Shown: positions 17,126 through 25,753 of the stretch, one piece after another | How positions within the stretch are numbered: the first letter of the stretch is position 1 | How the letters are laid out: the number at the start of each line of letters is the position of its first letter | From: JBJXHN01 sp046233135 | GTDB lineage: Bacteria; Pseudomonadota; Alphaproteobacteria; Rhodospirillales; Rhodospirillaceae | Direction: 5' to 3' | Length of the DNA: 64,000 bases | NCBI GenBank assembly: GCA_046233135.1 | Contig: JBJXHN010000006.1 | Coordinates: 124,001-188,000 of the forward strand | Translations under genes and position numbers: made by a program | Notes under the pieces: generated by a model | What the model saw: the letters and a program-made list of their open reading frames with translations, nothing else | Told to the model about the DNA's origin: nothing | Database searches by the model: none

Positions 17126-18172
17126 ATGACCTTCCTGAAGTCCCTGAAAGCCGCGTCCGTCGCCGGTGTCGTTGCCGCGTCCGTCGGTCTGGCCATGCCG
17201 GCTGCGGCCGCCGATGTCACCATCCGGCTGGCGCACCTGAACCCGGAAGATCCGTTCGAAAGTCACTCCGGTGCCATGGCGGCGGTGTTCAAGTCGCTGG
17301 TGGAAACCGCCTCGGGCGGGGATATCGCCGTGGAGGTCTATCCCAACGGCCAGCTGGGCAAGGACAACGAGGTGATCCAGCAGGTGCGCGATGGCATCGT
17401 TGAATCCACCATCTCGTCGGCCGGCGGCGTGGCCGGCCACTATCCGCTGGTGGGCGTGTTCGACATGCCGTTCGCCTTCCCCAACATCGCCGTGTCCGAC
17501 CGCGTGATGGATCTGCACAGCGACTTCGGCAAGAAGTTCTCTGCCGACCTGGAAGCCAAGACGGGCACCAAGGTGCTGGGCCTGCTGGACAGCGGGGGCT
17601 TCTTCGCGTTCACCAACTCCAAGAAGCCCATCGAGACGGTGGAGGACATGGAAGGCCTGCGCATCCGCACCATGACCCTCCCGACCCACCAGGCGATGGT
17701 GAACTCGCTGGGCGGCCAGGCCACGCCGCTGCCCTGGGCCGAGGTCTATACCGCCCTGCAGACCGGCGTCGCCGACGGCCAGATGAACCCGATCCCCATC
17801 ATCGCTTTCGCCAAGTTCGACGAAGTGCAGAAATACCTGTCCATCACCAACCACGTCATCACGCCTTACGTCTGGATGATGAACGGGGCGTTCTATGAAG
17901 GCCTGTCGCCGGAACACCAGGCGATCATCGACTGGGCGTCCGAAGTGGCGGTGGATGCCGGCCGGGGCGTCTCCCGGGTGATCGAAGCATCCGAGCGTGG
18001 TCTTCCCAAGCTGGCCGAAAAGATGGAAGTCAACGCTGTCGCTCCGGCCGAGCTGGAGAAGTTCGCCGCCGCCACCCAGCCCGCCGTGCGCGCGCTGATC
18101 GAGGAAAAGTACGGCGCCGAAGGCGTGGAGATGCTGGAAGCCCTGATTGCCAACATCGACGCCGCGAAATAA
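17126..18172 (+). CDS. TRAP transporter substrate-binding protein (DctP type)
   Basis: A 348-residue periplasmic binding protein with an N-terminal signal peptide (positively charged MTFLKSLK, then a hydrophobic stretch ending AMPAAAA, cleavage near residue 28). The DctP family pattern is clear: DSGGFFAFTNSKKPI, EDMEGLRIRTM with the conserved Arg that usually salt-bridges a ligand carboxylate, and PLPWAEVYTALQTGVADGQ. The ligand is therefore probably a carboxylate. A GGAGGAG ribosome binding site precedes the ATG. It is followed by two hairpins that probably stabilise this mRNA part or reduce read-through. Confidence 0.95.
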   Translation: MTFLKSLKAASVAGVVAASVGLAMPAAAADVTIRLAHLNPEDPFESHSGAMAAVFKSLVETASGGDIAVEVYPNGQLGKDNEVIQQVRDGIVESTISSAGGVAGHYPLVGVFDMPFAFPNIAVSDRVMDLHSDFGKKFSADLEAKTGTKVLGLLDSGGFFAFTNSKKPIETVEDMEGLRIRTMTLPTHQAMVNSLGGQATPLPWAEVYTALQTGVADGQMNPIPIIAFAKFDEVQKYLSITNHVITPYVWMMNGAFYEGLSPEHQAIIDWASEVAVDAGRGVSRVIEASERGLPKLAEKMEVNAVAPAELEKFAAATQPAVRALIEEKYGAEGVEMLEALIANIDAAK

Positions 18173-18179
18173 GGACCGC

Positions 18180-18262
18180 CCGGCAAGGTCCCCCCAAGCC
18201 TTGCCGGACCCGGAGCGTCCGGTCCGGTCCGCCATCCGGGACGGACGCTCCCCTTCTTCTTC
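18180..18262 (+). terminator. Two successive hairpins after the binding-protein gene
   Basis: The first is a perfect 9-bp stem, CCGGCAAGG (18180-18188) with CCTTGCCGG (18199-18207). The second is a perfect 10-bp stem, GGAGCGTCCG (18212-18221) with CGGACGCTCC (18242-18251), followed by a pyrimidine tract (CCTTCTTCTTCC). They probably cause partial termination or 3'-end protection, keeping binding-protein levels above those of the enzymes downstream. Confidence 0.6.
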
Positions 18263-18288
18263 CCCCACACTTGTCCGAGTATCGTGCC

Positions 18289-19518
18289 ATGCCTGCCTGT
18301 CCGCTGCCCGGCGCCTACGCCGTGACCCATTTCGCCAACCCCCGCGCTGCCGGTCCGCGCCCCCTGGGTGATCGGGAAACGGCGGTGATCGATCCCGCCG
18401 CCATGGATGCGGCGCGGGCGGAAATCGTCACCTGGCCCGGCTATGGGGAAACGCCCCTGCGGTCCCTGCCGGGGCTCGCCGAGGCTGCCGGGGTGGCGGC
18501 CATCCACTACAAGGACGAAGCCGGGCGCTTCGGCCTGGGCAGCTTCAAGTCCCTGGGCGGCGCCTATGCGGTGCTGCGGCTGTTGCAGGCCAGGCTGGCG
18601 GACCGGGGGATCACCGAGACCGTCGGTGCGGCCGATCTGATCGGCGGCGCATGGCAGGAGCAGGTGGCCGGGATCACGGTCTGCTGTGCCACCGACGGTA
18701 ACCACGGCCGCTCCGTTGCCTGGGGCGCGGGGCGCTACGGCTGCCGTTGCGTGATCTATATCCACGGCACGGTCAGCCAGGGCCGCGCCGATGCCATCGC
18801 CGCCTATGGCGCCGAGGTGCGGCGGGTGCCGGGCAACTATGACGATGCCGTGCGTCAGGCCGCCGAGGACGCGGCCGCCAACGGCTGGTTTGTCGTCTCC
18901 GATACCTCCTATCCCGGCTACATGACCGTGCCGCGTGACGTGATGACCGGCTATACGGTGATGGTGGCCGAAGCCGTGGCCCGGATGCCGGTGCCGCCCT
19001 CCCATGTGTTCATCCAGGGCGGCGTGGGTGGTCTGGCCGCTGCCGTGGCCGTTGGCTGCTGGCGCGCCTGGGGGGCGGAGCGGCCCCGGCTGGTGGTGGT
19101 CGAGCCCGACAAGGCCGCCTGCCTGATTGCCAGCGCCCGCGCCAGCCGGCCGCAGCCGGTCCATGGTGACCTGGATACGGTCATGGCCGGGCTGGCCTGC
19201 GGCGAAGTCTCCCTGCTGGCCTGGGAGGTGCTGGACGGTGGCGCCGACGATTTCATGACCATCGATGACATTGCCGCCCTGGACTGCATGCGGCTGCTGG
19301 CCTCGGGCAGCCTGGATAGCCCCTTTGTCGCCGGCGAAAGCGCCGTGGCCGGTCTGGCCGGCATGCTGCTGGCCCGGGCCGACGACGCGCTGGCCAAGGC
19401 GATGGGCCTGGATGCGGACAGCCGGATTCTGGTGTTCGGCAGCGAGGGCGCGACCGATCCGGCCCTGTATGCCGAGATCGTCGGCCGCCCCGCCGAAGCG
19501 GTGGGAGCGGCAGCATGA
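18289..19518 (+). CDS. dpaL: Diaminopropionate ammonia-lyase
   Basis: About 409 residues of the fold-type II PLP family. Schiff-base Lys 87 is in GSFKSLGGAYA, the substrate/PLP loop is CATDGNHGRSVAWGA, and the phosphate-binding glycines are IQGGVGGLAAAV. The sequence follows diaminopropionate ammonia-lyase (E. coli YgeX) throughout. It converts 2,3-diaminopropionate to pyruvate and two ammonia. ATG 18289 is preferred to an in-frame TTG at 18271. Placement among carbamoylases suggests that diaminopropionate is released from a carbamoylated (ureido) precursor such as albizziine; that substrate is my inference. Confidence 0.92.
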   Translation: MPACPLPGAYAVTHFANPRAAGPRPLGDRETAVIDPAAMDAARAEIVTWPGYGETPLRSLPGLAEAAGVAAIHYKDEAGRFGLGSFKSLGGAYAVLRLLQARLADRGITETVGAADLIGGAWQEQVAGITVCCATDGNHGRSVAWGAGRYGCRCVIYIHGTVSQGRADAIAAYGAEVRRVPGNYDDAVRQAAEDAAANGWFVVSDTSYPGYMTVPRDVMTGYTVMVAEAVARMPVPPSHVFIQGGVGGLAAAVAVGCWRAWGAERPRLVVVEPDKAACLIASARASRPQPVHGDLDTVMAGLACGEVSLLAWEVLDGGADDFMTIDDIAALDCMRLLASGSLDSPFVAGESAVAGLAGMLLARADDALAKAMGLDADSRILVFGSEGATDPALYAEIVGRPAEAVGAAA

Positions 19519-20792
19519 GCAACGCCGCAAATCCGCGGATCAACGGCCCGCGCCTGCTCGACCGGATCCGCGCGCTGGGCGCCGTCGGCGGGCTGGACGG
19601 CGGCGGGGTCTGCCGCCTCGCCCTGACCGAGGAGGACCGTGCCGGCCGGGATCTGGTGTGTCGGTGGATGACCGAACTGGGGCTGACCGTCACCGTGGAC
19701 GCCATCGGCAATATCTTCGGTCTGCGGCCCGGGCTGGAAGACGGTCCGCCGGTGATGACCGGCTCTCATATCGACACGGTGCGCACGGGCGGCCTCTATG
19801 ACGGAAACCTGGGCGTGCTGGCGGGGCTGGAGGTGATGGCTGCGCTGAACGATGCCGGCGTGACCACCCGCCATCCCCTGGCGGTGGGCGTTTTCACCAA
19901 CGAGGAAGGCGCGCGTTTCGCCCCGGATATGATGGGCAGCCTGGTTTATGTGGGCGGCCTGGATCTGGAGCCGGTGCTGGAGACCAGGGGCATCGACGGA
20001 ACCACGGTCGGCGCCTGCCTGCACGGCATCGGCTACGCCGGCCCGGCCCCCGTCGGCGATCCCCGGGTGAGGGCCTTCGTGGAACTGCATATCGAGCAGG
20101 GGCCGGTGCTGGAGGAACGGGGCACGGACATCGGCGTGGTGGAAGGGGTGCAGGGGATCTCCTGGACCGAATTCACCCTGACAGGTGTGTCCAATCATGC
20201 GGGCACCACGCCCATGCGCCTGCGTCGGGATGCGGGCTATGTGGCCATGGCCACGGGGACGTTTGTCCGCGATCTGGCCGCGCGCATGGGCGGCGACCAG
20301 GTGGCCACGGTCGGCCGCATGGAGCTGGGACCCAATCTGGTCAACGTGGTGCCCAACCGGGTGACCTTCACCGTCGACCTGCGCAACACCGATGACCGTC
20401 TGCTGGCCAAGGCGGAACAGGCGGTGATGGACCACATCACCAGCCTCGCCGAACGGGAAGGGGTGACGGTCTGCCATCGCTCGCTCGCCCGTTTCGCCCC
20501 GGTGGCCTTCGATCCGGCCCTGGTGGACCGGGTGGAGGCGCTGGCCCGGGGGCGGGGCCGGACCACTCTGCGGCTGCCGTCGGGGGCCGGCCACGATGCG
20601 CAGATGCTCGCCCGGGTCTGCCCGACCGCGATGATTTTCGTCCCCTCCGCCGGAGGGATCAGCCACAACGTCACCGAACATACCGATGCCGACGCGCTGG
20701 TCGCGGGGGCGGAGGTGCTGCTGGACCTGCTGCTTGAGCAGGCGGATCCGGCGACCGGCAGCCGTCACAGCAGGAAGGGAGAGGCCGCATGA
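19515..20792 (+). CDS. Zn-dependent M20 hydrolase, N-carbamoyl-L-amino-acid hydrolase type
   Basis: A 425-residue M20 enzyme of the AmaB/HyuC (hydantoinase/carbamoylase) subfamily. Metal-binding stretches are GSHIDTVRTGGLYDGNLG, FTNEEGARF, ELHIEQGPVLEE and SAGGISHN, with the dimerisation lid between. Such enzymes remove a carbamoyl (ureido) group from L-amino acids, giving amino acid, CO2 and ammonia. The start overlaps the lyase stop by 4 nt (ATGA), so translation is coupled. Related genes next door handle the same chemistry. Exact substrate uncertain. Confidence 0.9.
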   Translation: MSNAANPRINGPRLLDRIRALGAVGGLDGGGVCRLALTEEDRAGRDLVCRWMTELGLTVTVDAIGNIFGLRPGLEDGPPVMTGSHIDTVRTGGLYDGNLGVLAGLEVMAALNDAGVTTRHPLAVGVFTNEEGARFAPDMMGSLVYVGGLDLEPVLETRGIDGTTVGACLHGIGYAGPAPVGDPRVRAFVELHIEQGPVLEERGTDIGVVEGVQGISWTEFTLTGVSNHAGTTPMRLRRDAGYVAMATGTFVRDLAARMGGDQVATVGRMELGPNLVNVVPNRVTFTVDLRNTDDRLLAKAEQAVMDHITSLAEREGVTVCHRSLARFAPVAFDPALVDRVEALARGRGRTTLRLPSGAGHDAQMLARVCPTAMIFVPSAGGISHNVTEHTDADALVAGAEVLLDLLLEQADPATGSRHSRKGEAA

Positions 20793-21775
20793 CCATCAAC
20801 ACCCGAGGGGCCGGACGCCTGCTGACGGTGGCGGCGGCGCAGATGGGGCCGGTGGCCCGCGCCGACAGCCGCGCGCAAACCGTGGCCCGCCTGATCGACC
20901 TGCTGCGCGAGGCCGCCGGACGCGGGGCGCAGGCGGTGGTCTTCCCCGAACTGGCTCTGACAACCTTCTTCCCGCGCTGGTACATGGAAGACCCGGCTGA
21001 GCTGGACCGGTTCTATGAAACGGAAATGCCCGGGCCGGAAACCCGGCCGCTGTTCGAGGCTGCCGCCGCGCTCAACGTGGGCTTCTACCTGGGATATGCC
21101 GAACTGCTGATCGGCCCGGATGGCACACGTCACCGCTTCAACACCGCGATCCTGGTGGACGGCAGCGGGACGATCGTCGGCAAGTACCGCAAGATCCACC
21201 TGCCGGGCCATCCGGAGAACGAGCCCTGGCGGCCGTTCCAGCATCTGGAAAAGCGCTACTTCGAGCCCGGCGACAGGGGGTTCGGAGCCTGGCGAGCCTT
21301 TGGCGGGGTGATGGGCATGGCCTTGTGCAACGATCGCCGCTGGCCGGAAACCTATCGGGTGCTGGCCCTGCGCGGGGTGGAAATGCTGATGCTGGGGTAC
21401 AACACTCCCATGCACTATCCCCCGGTGCCCGCCCACGACCATCTGCAGGGCTTCCACAACCACCTGTGCATGCAGGCCGGGGCCTATCAGAACGGCATGT
21501 GGGTTGTGGGCGTGGCCAAGGCTGGCAAGGAAGAAGGCTGCGACCTGCTGGGACAGAGCTGCATCGTCGCCCCCACCGGCGAGATCGTCGCCCTGGCCTC
21601 CACCGTTGACGACGAAGTGGTCACTTACGCCTGCGATCTGGAACGCACCCGCGAGATCCGCGACCATATCTTCAACTTCAGCCTCCATCGCCGGATCGAG
21701 GATTACGGGCCGATCGTCTCTCAGCGTGGCGTGACGCCGCCGCCCGAGCCCGAGGCCGAGGATACGGCGGCGTGA
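20789..21775 (+). CDS. N-carbamoyl-D-amino-acid hydrolase (nitrilase superfamily)
   Basis: A 328-residue carbon-nitrogen hydrolase with the catalytic triad Glu (FPELALTTFFPRWY), Lys (GKYRKIHLPGH) and Cys (GMALCNDRRWPE). Long stretches match D-carbamoylases, including FQHLEKRYFEPGD and GYNTPMHYPPVPAHDHL. It hydrolyses N-carbamoyl-D-amino acids to the D-amino acid, CO2 and ammonia in the cytoplasm. It overlaps the preceding gene by ATGA and the next by GTGA. Together with the L-type enzyme upstream, the operon could open both enantiomers. Confidence 0.93.
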   Translation: MTINTRGAGRLLTVAAAQMGPVARADSRAQTVARLIDLLREAAGRGAQAVVFPELALTTFFPRWYMEDPAELDRFYETEMPGPETRPLFEAAAALNVGFYLGYAELLIGPDGTRHRFNTAILVDGSGTIVGKYRKIHLPGHPENEPWRPFQHLEKRYFEPGDRGFGAWRAFGGVMGMALCNDRRWPETYRVLALRGVEMLMLGYNTPMHYPPVPAHDHLQGFHNHLCMQAGAYQNGMWVVGVAKAGKEEGCDLLGQSCIVAPTGEIVALASTVDDEVVTYACDLERTREIRDHIFNFSLHRRIEDYGPIVSQRGVTPPPEPEAEDTAA

Positions 21776-23046
21776 CCGCGCCTTCTCCCCCCATCCGCCC
21801 GCCCACGCTTGATCCGGTGACGGCTGGCGCGCGGCTGATGGCCCGGTGCGACGCCTTGGCCGCCCTGACCGAGGAGCCGGGGCGGGTCACCCGCACCTAC
21901 CTGACCCCCCGCCATGCGGAGGCCAACGCGCTGGTCGGCCGCTGGATGACCGAGGCGGGGATGGCGGTGTCGGAAGACGCCCTGGGCAACGTGATCGGTC
22001 GGCTGGAGGGCAGGGACCCGGGTGCGGCTTCGGTGATGATCGGCAGTCACCTTGATACGGTGCGCGATGCCGGCCGCTACGACGGGATCCTTGGCGTGCT
22101 GACGGGGATCGAGGCGGTGGAGGCCTGGCACCGGTCCGGCCAACGCCCGCCCTTTGCCCTGGAGGTGGTCGGCTTCGGCGACGAGGAAGGGGTGCGCTTC
22201 GGCGCTACCCTGATCGGCAGCCGGGGAGTGGCCGGTACCCTGGAGCCGGAGGTGCTGGACCGGCGGGATGGGCAGGGGATGGCGTTGCGCGAGGCCCTTG
22301 CGGCCTTCGGCCTGGACCCGGCCGCCTGGGCCACCGCCTGTCGCGCCGCCGCGCCGCCGCGCGCCTATCTGGAGGTGCATATCGAACAGGGACCGGTGCT
22401 GGAGGACAGAGGTCTGCCGCTCGGCCTCGTCACCGCCGTGGCCGGTGGAACCCGCTGGCAGGTGACCCTGACCGGCCAGGCCGGCCATGCGGGCACCGTG
22501 CCCATGACCCTGCGCAAGGATGCCCTGGCCGGTGCGGCGGAAGCGGTGCTGGCCGTAGAAGCCGTCGGGCTGGCTCATCCCGTGGTCGCCACCGTGGGGA
22601 GGCTGGAAGCGCGGCCCGGCGCGGTCAATGTGATCGCCGGAGAAGCGGGCTTTTCGGTCGACCTGCGAGCGGCCGACGACCGCGACCGCGCGGTGGCCCT
22701 GGCGGATCTGCGCAGCCGGCTGGAGGCAATCGCCGACAGGCGCGGTCTGTCCTGCCGTGTAACCCTCCTGCATGAAAGTCCGGCCGTGCCGTGCTCCCCG
22801 CGTCTGATGGCCCGTGTCGAAGCGGCCCTGCGCGCCCGGGGGCTGGCCGCCGAACGCCTGCTGAGCGGGGCCGGTCACGACGCGGCAGCCCTGGCGGCGA
22901 TCACCGATGTCGCCATGCTGTTCGTCCGCTGCGCCGGCGGCATTTCCCACAACCCGCTGGAATCCATCACTGCCGAGGACGCCGGCCTGGGCGCCGCCGT
23001 TCTGCTGGATACCCTGGTTTCCCTCACCGAGGATCCCCATCCATGA
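21772..23046 (+). CDS. Allantoate amidohydrolase-type M20 enzyme
   Basis: A 424-residue M20 hydrolase starting at a GTG within a GTGA overlap. Metal ligands lie in GSHLDTVRDAGRYDGILG, GDEEGVRFGATLIGSRG, EVHIEQGPVLED and CAGGISHNPLE. It belongs with allantoate amidohydrolases and L-carbamoylases and is a diverged relative of the gene at 19515, so the operon carries two enzymes of one subfamily. It could cleave allantoate or another ureido compound to ammonia and CO2. No allantoinase or urate gene is near, so a purine pathway is not supported by context. Confidence 0.88.
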   Translation: MTAPSPPIRPPTLDPVTAGARLMARCDALAALTEEPGRVTRTYLTPRHAEANALVGRWMTEAGMAVSEDALGNVIGRLEGRDPGAASVMIGSHLDTVRDAGRYDGILGVLTGIEAVEAWHRSGQRPPFALEVVGFGDEEGVRFGATLIGSRGVAGTLEPEVLDRRDGQGMALREALAAFGLDPAAWATACRAAAPPRAYLEVHIEQGPVLEDRGLPLGLVTAVAGGTRWQVTLTGQAGHAGTVPMTLRKDALAGAAEAVLAVEAVGLAHPVVATVGRLEARPGAVNVIAGEAGFSVDLRAADDRDRAVALADLRSRLEAIADRRGLSCRVTLLHESPAVPCSPRLMARVEAALRARGLAAERLLSGAGHDAAALAAITDVAMLFVRCAGGISHNPLESITAEDAGLGAAVLLDTLVSLTEDPHP

Positions 23047-24278
23047 GTGCCTTCCCCGACCTTTCCCTTGCCGTTGACGATGCCTGGGCGGATCAGGTCC
23101 GCTTCCTGGCCGAGCTGGTCAAGGTGCCCTCCGACAACCCGCCCGGAGACTGTGCCCCCCATGCGGCTCGCGCGGCCGCCCTGCTGGAAGCCATGGGCTT
23201 CACGGTCGAGTCCCATTCCGTGCCCGACGATCTGGTGCGGGCCAACGGCATGATCTCGGCCACCAACCTGATCGTGCGGGATAGCTTTGGCGACGATCCG
23301 GACGCGGGACCGGTGGTGGCGCTGAATGCCCATGGCGACGTGGTGGCGCCGGGCGAGGGCTGGACCCGCGATCCCTATGGCGCCGTGATCGAAGACGGGG
23401 TGATGTACGGCCGGGGCGTGGCCGTTTCAAAGTCCGACTTCGCCACCTATGCCTTTGCCCTGCGGGCCTTGCATGCCACCGGACGCGTCTTGAAAGGGAC
23501 GGTGGAGTTGCATCTGACTTATGACGAAGAAGCCGGCGGGGCGATCGGGCCGCAATGGCTGCTGGCCGAGGGGCTGTCGAAGCCCGATTACGCCTTCTCG
23601 GCGGGCTTTTCCTATCAGGTGGTGACCCATCACAACGGTTGCCTGCATCTGGAAGTCACGGTGGCCGGCAAATCCGCCCACGCCGCCCGTCCCGATACCG
23701 GCCATGACGCCCTGGAAGCCGCGACCCGGCTGCTGAGCGCGCTTTACGGCTTGCGGGAGACCCTGGCAACGCGGCGGTCCGCCGTGCCGGGGATCGAAAC
23801 GCCGTCCCTGGTGGTCGGGCTGATCGAGGGGGGCATCAATACCAACGTGGTGCCCGACAAGGTGACCTTCCGCCTGGACCGCCGCCTGATCCCCGAAGAA
23901 ACCGGGGCGGACGCCAAGGCGGAGATCGACGCCCTGCTGGTCCGCGCCACCGAGGGGATGGAGGGGATCACCGTTTCCGTCCGGCAGGTGATGCTGGCGG
24001 ATCCCTTCGTGCCGGTGGAGGGCGCGGACCATCTGGCGACGGTGGTGCAGGACGCGGCAGAGGCCGTGTTCGGCCAGAGCGTGCCCAAGGTCGGCGTGCC
24101 GCTGTATACGGATGCGCGCCACTACGCGGCGGCAGGGGTGCCGACGGTGCTCTACGGCGCCGGACCCCGGTCGCTGCTGGAGGCGAACGCCCATCGCGCG
24201 GATGAGAATCTGGTTCTAGAGGATATGCGCAAAGCCACCGTCGCCGTGGCCGGTGCCTTGGCCATCCTGCTGGGGTGA
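23043..24278 (+). CDS. M20-family deacylase/peptidase (ArgE/DapE type)
   Basis: About 411 residues. Dizinc-site stretches are LNAHGDVVAPGEGW, YGRGVAVSKSDFATY, HLTYDEEAGGAIGP and, near the C-terminus, NAHRADENL. The subfamily is ArgE/DapE/ACY1-like: it removes an acyl group from an amino acid or cleaves a dipeptide, rather than a carbamoyl group. The start is the ATG at 23043, overlapping the previous stop by 4 nt; an open frame continuing upstream to 22791 is a shadow inside the neighbour. Last gene of the operon; substrate unknown. Confidence 0.87.
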   Translation: MSAFPDLSLAVDDAWADQVRFLAELVKVPSDNPPGDCAPHAARAAALLEAMGFTVESHSVPDDLVRANGMISATNLIVRDSFGDDPDAGPVVALNAHGDVVAPGEGWTRDPYGAVIEDGVMYGRGVAVSKSDFATYAFALRALHATGRVLKGTVELHLTYDEEAGGAIGPQWLLAEGLSKPDYAFSAGFSYQVVTHHNGCLHLEVTVAGKSAHAARPDTGHDALEAATRLLSALYGLRETLATRRSAVPGIETPSLVVGLIEGGINTNVVPDKVTFRLDRRLIPEETGADAKAEIDALLVRATEGMEGITVSVRQVMLADPFVPVEGADHLATVVQDAAEAVFGQSVPKVGVPLYTDARHYAAAGVPTVLYGAGPRSLLEANAHRADENLVLEDMRKATVAVAGALAILLG

Positions 24279-24302
24279 GTGGACTTACCGGGAGCCAGGG
24301 CT

Positions 24303-24794
24303 TCAGGTGTCTTGGTGGTGGCGCAGGTTGTCGCGGATCGCCACCAGGGCCTGCTGGACCCGCGCCAGTTCCTCGGCGGAGACCCCGGCCGCTTCCAGGA
24401 TACGGTCGGGGACGCAGGCCGCTCGTTCCGCCGTCGCCCGACCCTGGTCGGTCAGGGTGACGCGAACCACACGCTCGTCAGCGCTATCTCGCCGGCGGGC
24501 GACGAAACCGCCGGTTTCCAGCCGCTTGAGCAGGGGGGTCAGGGTGTTGGACTCCAGGAACAATTGCTCCCCCAATTCCCCCACCGTCTGATCATCCCGT
24601 TGCCACAGGGCAACCATCACCAGATATTGGGGATAGGTCAGCCCCAGCGCGTCCAGCAAGGGCTTGTAGACCTTGTTGAAGGCCAGCCCCGTGGAATAGA
24701 CCCCGAAGCAGAGGAAAGCGTCCAGGGAACCCGGGTGGAAAGGGCTTGTGCTCGAAGCCCCGGAAATGGGCGGATTTTTCGATGCTTGCGTCAT
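24303..24794 (-). CDS. ohrR: MarR-family organic-peroxide sensor OhrR
   Basis: A 163-residue winged-helix MarR protein. The redox cysteine sits in the N-terminal motif LCFGVYSTGLAFNKVYKPLL, as in OhrR repressors that release DNA when this Cys reacts with organic hydroperoxide. The winged helix follows (LTYPQYLVMVALW, TLTPLLKRLETGGFVARRR). It is divergent from ohr with shared operators between. ATG 24794 is clear: an open frame continuing upstream into the ohr region on this strand is a shadow. The promoter on the minus strand reads TTGCGA, 17 bases, TATATT, and the leader is very short. Confidence 0.94.
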   Translation of the reverse strand: MTQASKNPPISGASSTSPFHPGSLDAFLCFGVYSTGLAFNKVYKPLLDALGLTYPQYLVMVALWQRDDQTVGELGEQLFLESNTLTPLLKRLETGGFVARRRDSADERVVRVTLTDQGRATAERAACVPDRILEAAGVSAEELARVQQALVAIRDNLRHHQDT

Positions 24795-24800
24795 AAGACG

Positions 24801-24891
24801 AATATAAATCGCACGCGATTTGATCGCAAGGCTTGACGCGGGGGTCGGGAAGGCACAGATTAATCGTACACGATCTAATCGTTCACGAGTA
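24801..24891. promoter_or_regulatory. ohrR-ohr divergent promoters with three OhrR-type operators
   Basis: Three similar 16-bp sites: AAATCGCACGCGATTT (24806-24821, perfect 7-bp arms), TAATCGTACACGATCT (24861-24876) and TAATCGTTCACGAGTA (24876-24891). The first lies in the spacer of the ohrR promoter (minus-strand -35 TTGCGA at 24824-24829, -10 TATATT at 24801-24806). The second meets the end of a likely ohr promoter (TTGACG 24833-24838, then CAGATT at 24856-24861). This supports repression of both genes. Confidence 0.75.
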
Positions 24892-24968
24892 AGGCGCGCT
24901 GCCGGCTCTATGTCCCGAGGAGGGACCGGGACGCGGATCTCTTTCACGAAGAAAAGGAAACCCTGATC

Positions 24969-25397
24969 ATGTCGACGAAGATTCTGTACAGCACCTCTGC
25001 CACGGCGACCGGCGGTCGCGACGGTCATGCCCGCACGGCCGACGGTGCACTGGATGTGGCCCTGTCCACCCCGAAGGAACTGGGCGGCCCCGGTGGGGCG
25101 GGGAATAACCCGGAACAGCTGTTCGCGGCCGGTTATTCCGCCTGCTTCCTGGGGGCGATGAAATACGTCGCTTCCCAGGGCAAGCACGCCAAGGTGCCTG
25201 CTGATACCAGCGTAACGGCGACGGTGGGGATCGGCCCCCGCTCGGACAAGGGCTTCGGTCTGGCGGTGACCCTGGATATCAGCCTGCCGGGGGTGGAGCG
25301 CGCCGCCGCCGAGGCCCTGGTGGCCGAAGCCGATCAGATCTGCCCCTATTCCCACGCCACCCGAGGCAATATCCAGGTCACCCTGAACGTGACCTGA
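24969..25397 (+). CDS. ohr: Organic hydroperoxide resistance protein Ohr
   Basis: A 142-residue OsmC/Ohr-family thiol peroxidase. Both active cysteines are present: GYSACFLGAMKY (peroxidatic) and QICPYSHATRGN (resolving). It reduces fatty-acid and other organic hydroperoxides with lipoylated or other dithiols. GGNNPEQLFAAGY-type sequence (GAGNNPEQLFAAGYSACF) is characteristic of the family. It is transcribed away from ohrR under the shared operators and is followed by a clear terminator. Small, complete and canonical. Confidence 0.97.
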   Translation: MSTKILYSTSATATGGRDGHARTADGALDVALSTPKELGGPGGAGNNPEQLFAAGYSACFLGAMKYVASQGKHAKVPADTSVTATVGIGPRSDKGFGLAVTLDISLPGVERAAAEALVAEADQICPYSHATRGNIQVTLNVT

Positions 25398-25448
25398 CCC
25401 CGTGGTGGATCGATACCGTCGTCTTCGGGCGGCGGGCAGGCTCAATGG

Positions 25449-25480
25449 ATGGGCGGCCCCGTGCCGCCCATCGCCGTTTT
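25449..25480 (+). terminator. Terminator of ohr
   Basis: A perfect 9-bp stem, ATGGGCGGC (25449-25457) with GCCGCCCAT (25463-25471), loop CCCGT, is followed by CGCCGTTTT. It lies 52 bp after the ohr stop. Confidence 0.75.
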
Positions 25481-25753
25481 CAGGGGACGCCGACGATCGA
25501 AGCGAAGGATGCAGACTATCGATAGCTGCCCTGTGATCGCCGCCACAGCGTGCCCAAGCCGTCTGGCGTATGGTCAGAATGGTGCCAACGAGCGTAGAGT
25601 GTTAACAGACGGTTCGGAAATAGTGGGCGGGATGCGAAAAGTCGCGATCCTGCCTGCTGTGCTGTTGTTTGTCGGAACGAAGGGACCCGATAAGAGACAA
25701 CTCGGTCCCGGAATACTGAAGATTTTATGTAATTTTGTCGAAATGGTGCCGAG
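25481..25753 (+). promoter_or_regulatory. Upstream region of the first giant protein
   Basis: The 356-bp gap between ohr and the giant gene holds the ohr terminator and no convincing gene. Candidate control signals are a palindrome CTATCGATAG (25516-25525) flanked by GCAG and CTGC, and a hairpin GGGACCCGA (25682-25690) with TCGGTCCC (25702-25709) about 45 bp before the start codon. The last 50 bp are AT-rich. I could not fix a promoter. Confidence 0.35.

Noticed and set aside
22791..23042. Upstream in-frame extension of the ArgE/DapE-type gene
   Set aside because: Lies inside the preceding M20 gene; the ATGA overlap at 23043 and family N-terminus mark the real start.
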